From assembly GCF_032854445.1 (NCBI RefSeq), contig NC_088301.1, positions 24,028,226 to 24,092,225 of the forward strand: a stretch of DNA of 64,000 bases. Reading direction: 5' to 3'. Both the position numbers and the translations under genes were made by a program. The stretch comes from Liolophura sinensis. Its lineage: Eukaryota > Mollusca > Polyplacophora > Chitonida > Chitonidae. Of the stretch, positions 63,395 through 64,000 are shown one piece after another. Position 1 is the first letter of the stretch. Each line of letters begins with the position of its first letter. A model generated the notes under the pieces. That model was not told where the DNA came from. It searched no databases and saw only the letters and a list, made by a program, of their open reading frames with translations.

Positions 63395-64000
63395 CTTCAG
63401 TTCTCGGTCCTATGTTTATGACCTTACGTTAGTCGCTATTGCTGAATAGTGAAACTGTGCAACTTGTGCAAGTTGTTGGAATGAAGCAAGCATGAGAAAC
63501 AAAATTGTGTCTAAATTTGAGATCTTGAAGCGTTTACCTTCAACCAGCTGATCTGATTCGGCCAGATAATAGCCTAAAGAAGGGTTCAGAAATAAGTTTC
63601 AATGTCCTGTAGTACTACGTTCAGCGTGTACAACCTCTTCGTGAGCACAGTCCTGTTTACACGAATACCCGGCTATCTACGCGTACGTACACTCTTGTTT
63701 AATGCAGACTCGAATATTTTATAACCCCGTCTTCTGGTCTTTATATCCATTCAACCAAGGGTGAAGCGCTCTGGGTGGTGAGACGGTTAAACCATACATG
63801 AGGGGAAGAGAGAAGGAGGCGGGGGAGGGGGGGGGGGGGATTGTCACTCTTGCATGTCGACAGAACAATGATGGGTATCCAGTCTCGGATGACTGAAGTT
63901 CATCTGCTCCCACCTTGTACACCTGTTCTTCTGCATTATTTGCTGACAAAACCTTTTAAGTCTCTGATCTTAGCTAGGTCCATGTAGCTGTCACATGTCA
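63395..64000. other. 5' flank of profilin copy 6 to the window end
   Basis: Holds a 13-base G run at 63827-63839. No supported ORF. The short segment AGAAATAAGTTTCAATGT at about 63588-63605 also occurs near 62740-62757, a minor direct repeat around the gene. Confidence 0.45.

Overview
The window is animal nuclear DNA: AT-rich, with spliced genes, AATAAA poly(A) signals, many tRNA-derived SINEs and short inverted-repeat elements, and long non-coding stretches. The SINE tails (one ending in a TACGGCGTAAAACACCAA-type motif plus AAATAAATA, another ending in ACTCACTCACTC) and the protein content suggest a lophotrochozoan, most likely a mollusc. The species cannot be fixed from the sequence alone. 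No retrovirus-like, Polinton-like or toxin-gene fossil was recognised.

Layout. (1) 1-9.9 kb is non-coding, with SINEs and a ~170 bp tandem array. (2) 9.9-18.5 kb holds a six-exon plus-strand gene for a basic, probably disordered protein of about 355 residues. Its exon phases all fit, but I do not recognise the family. (3) 18.5-25.3 kb is 3' flank and intergenic DNA with a duplicated block and a ~100 bp-unit minisatellite that ends just behind the first profilin gene. (4) 29.1-37.7 kb contains two alpha-tubulin genes in head-to-head inverted orientation. They are near-identical from exon 2 through intron 2, exon 3 and the 3' UTR, but intron 1 is unrelated. The minus-strand copy is intact (451 aa). 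The plus-strand copy carries one extra C in a homopolymer and is predicted to stop after 283 residues, unless this is a sequencing error. (5) 25.3-63.4 kb contains six profilin-family genes, each an uninterrupted ORF: 25317-25781(-), 41240-41698(-), 48495-48977(+), 53747-54478(+), 59095-59727(-) and 62933-63394(-). The first two flank the tubulin pair.

How the genes fit together. The theme is cytoskeletal: two microtubule subunit genes sit inside a local radiation of actin-regulator-like profilins. The profilin at 41.2 kb keeps the classic features (N-terminal WxxYI, G-rich middle, C-terminal LGDYLxxxGL). The one at 25.3 kb is a partial match. The remaining four have lost the C-terminal LGDYL helix, two also lack the N-terminal Trp, and several carry new tails. 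This clustered, intronless, fast-diverging profilin family is the most notable content of the window. Four copies or pieces of a ~259 bp inverted-repeat element, one split by a SINE with a clear target duplication, lie in the same region.
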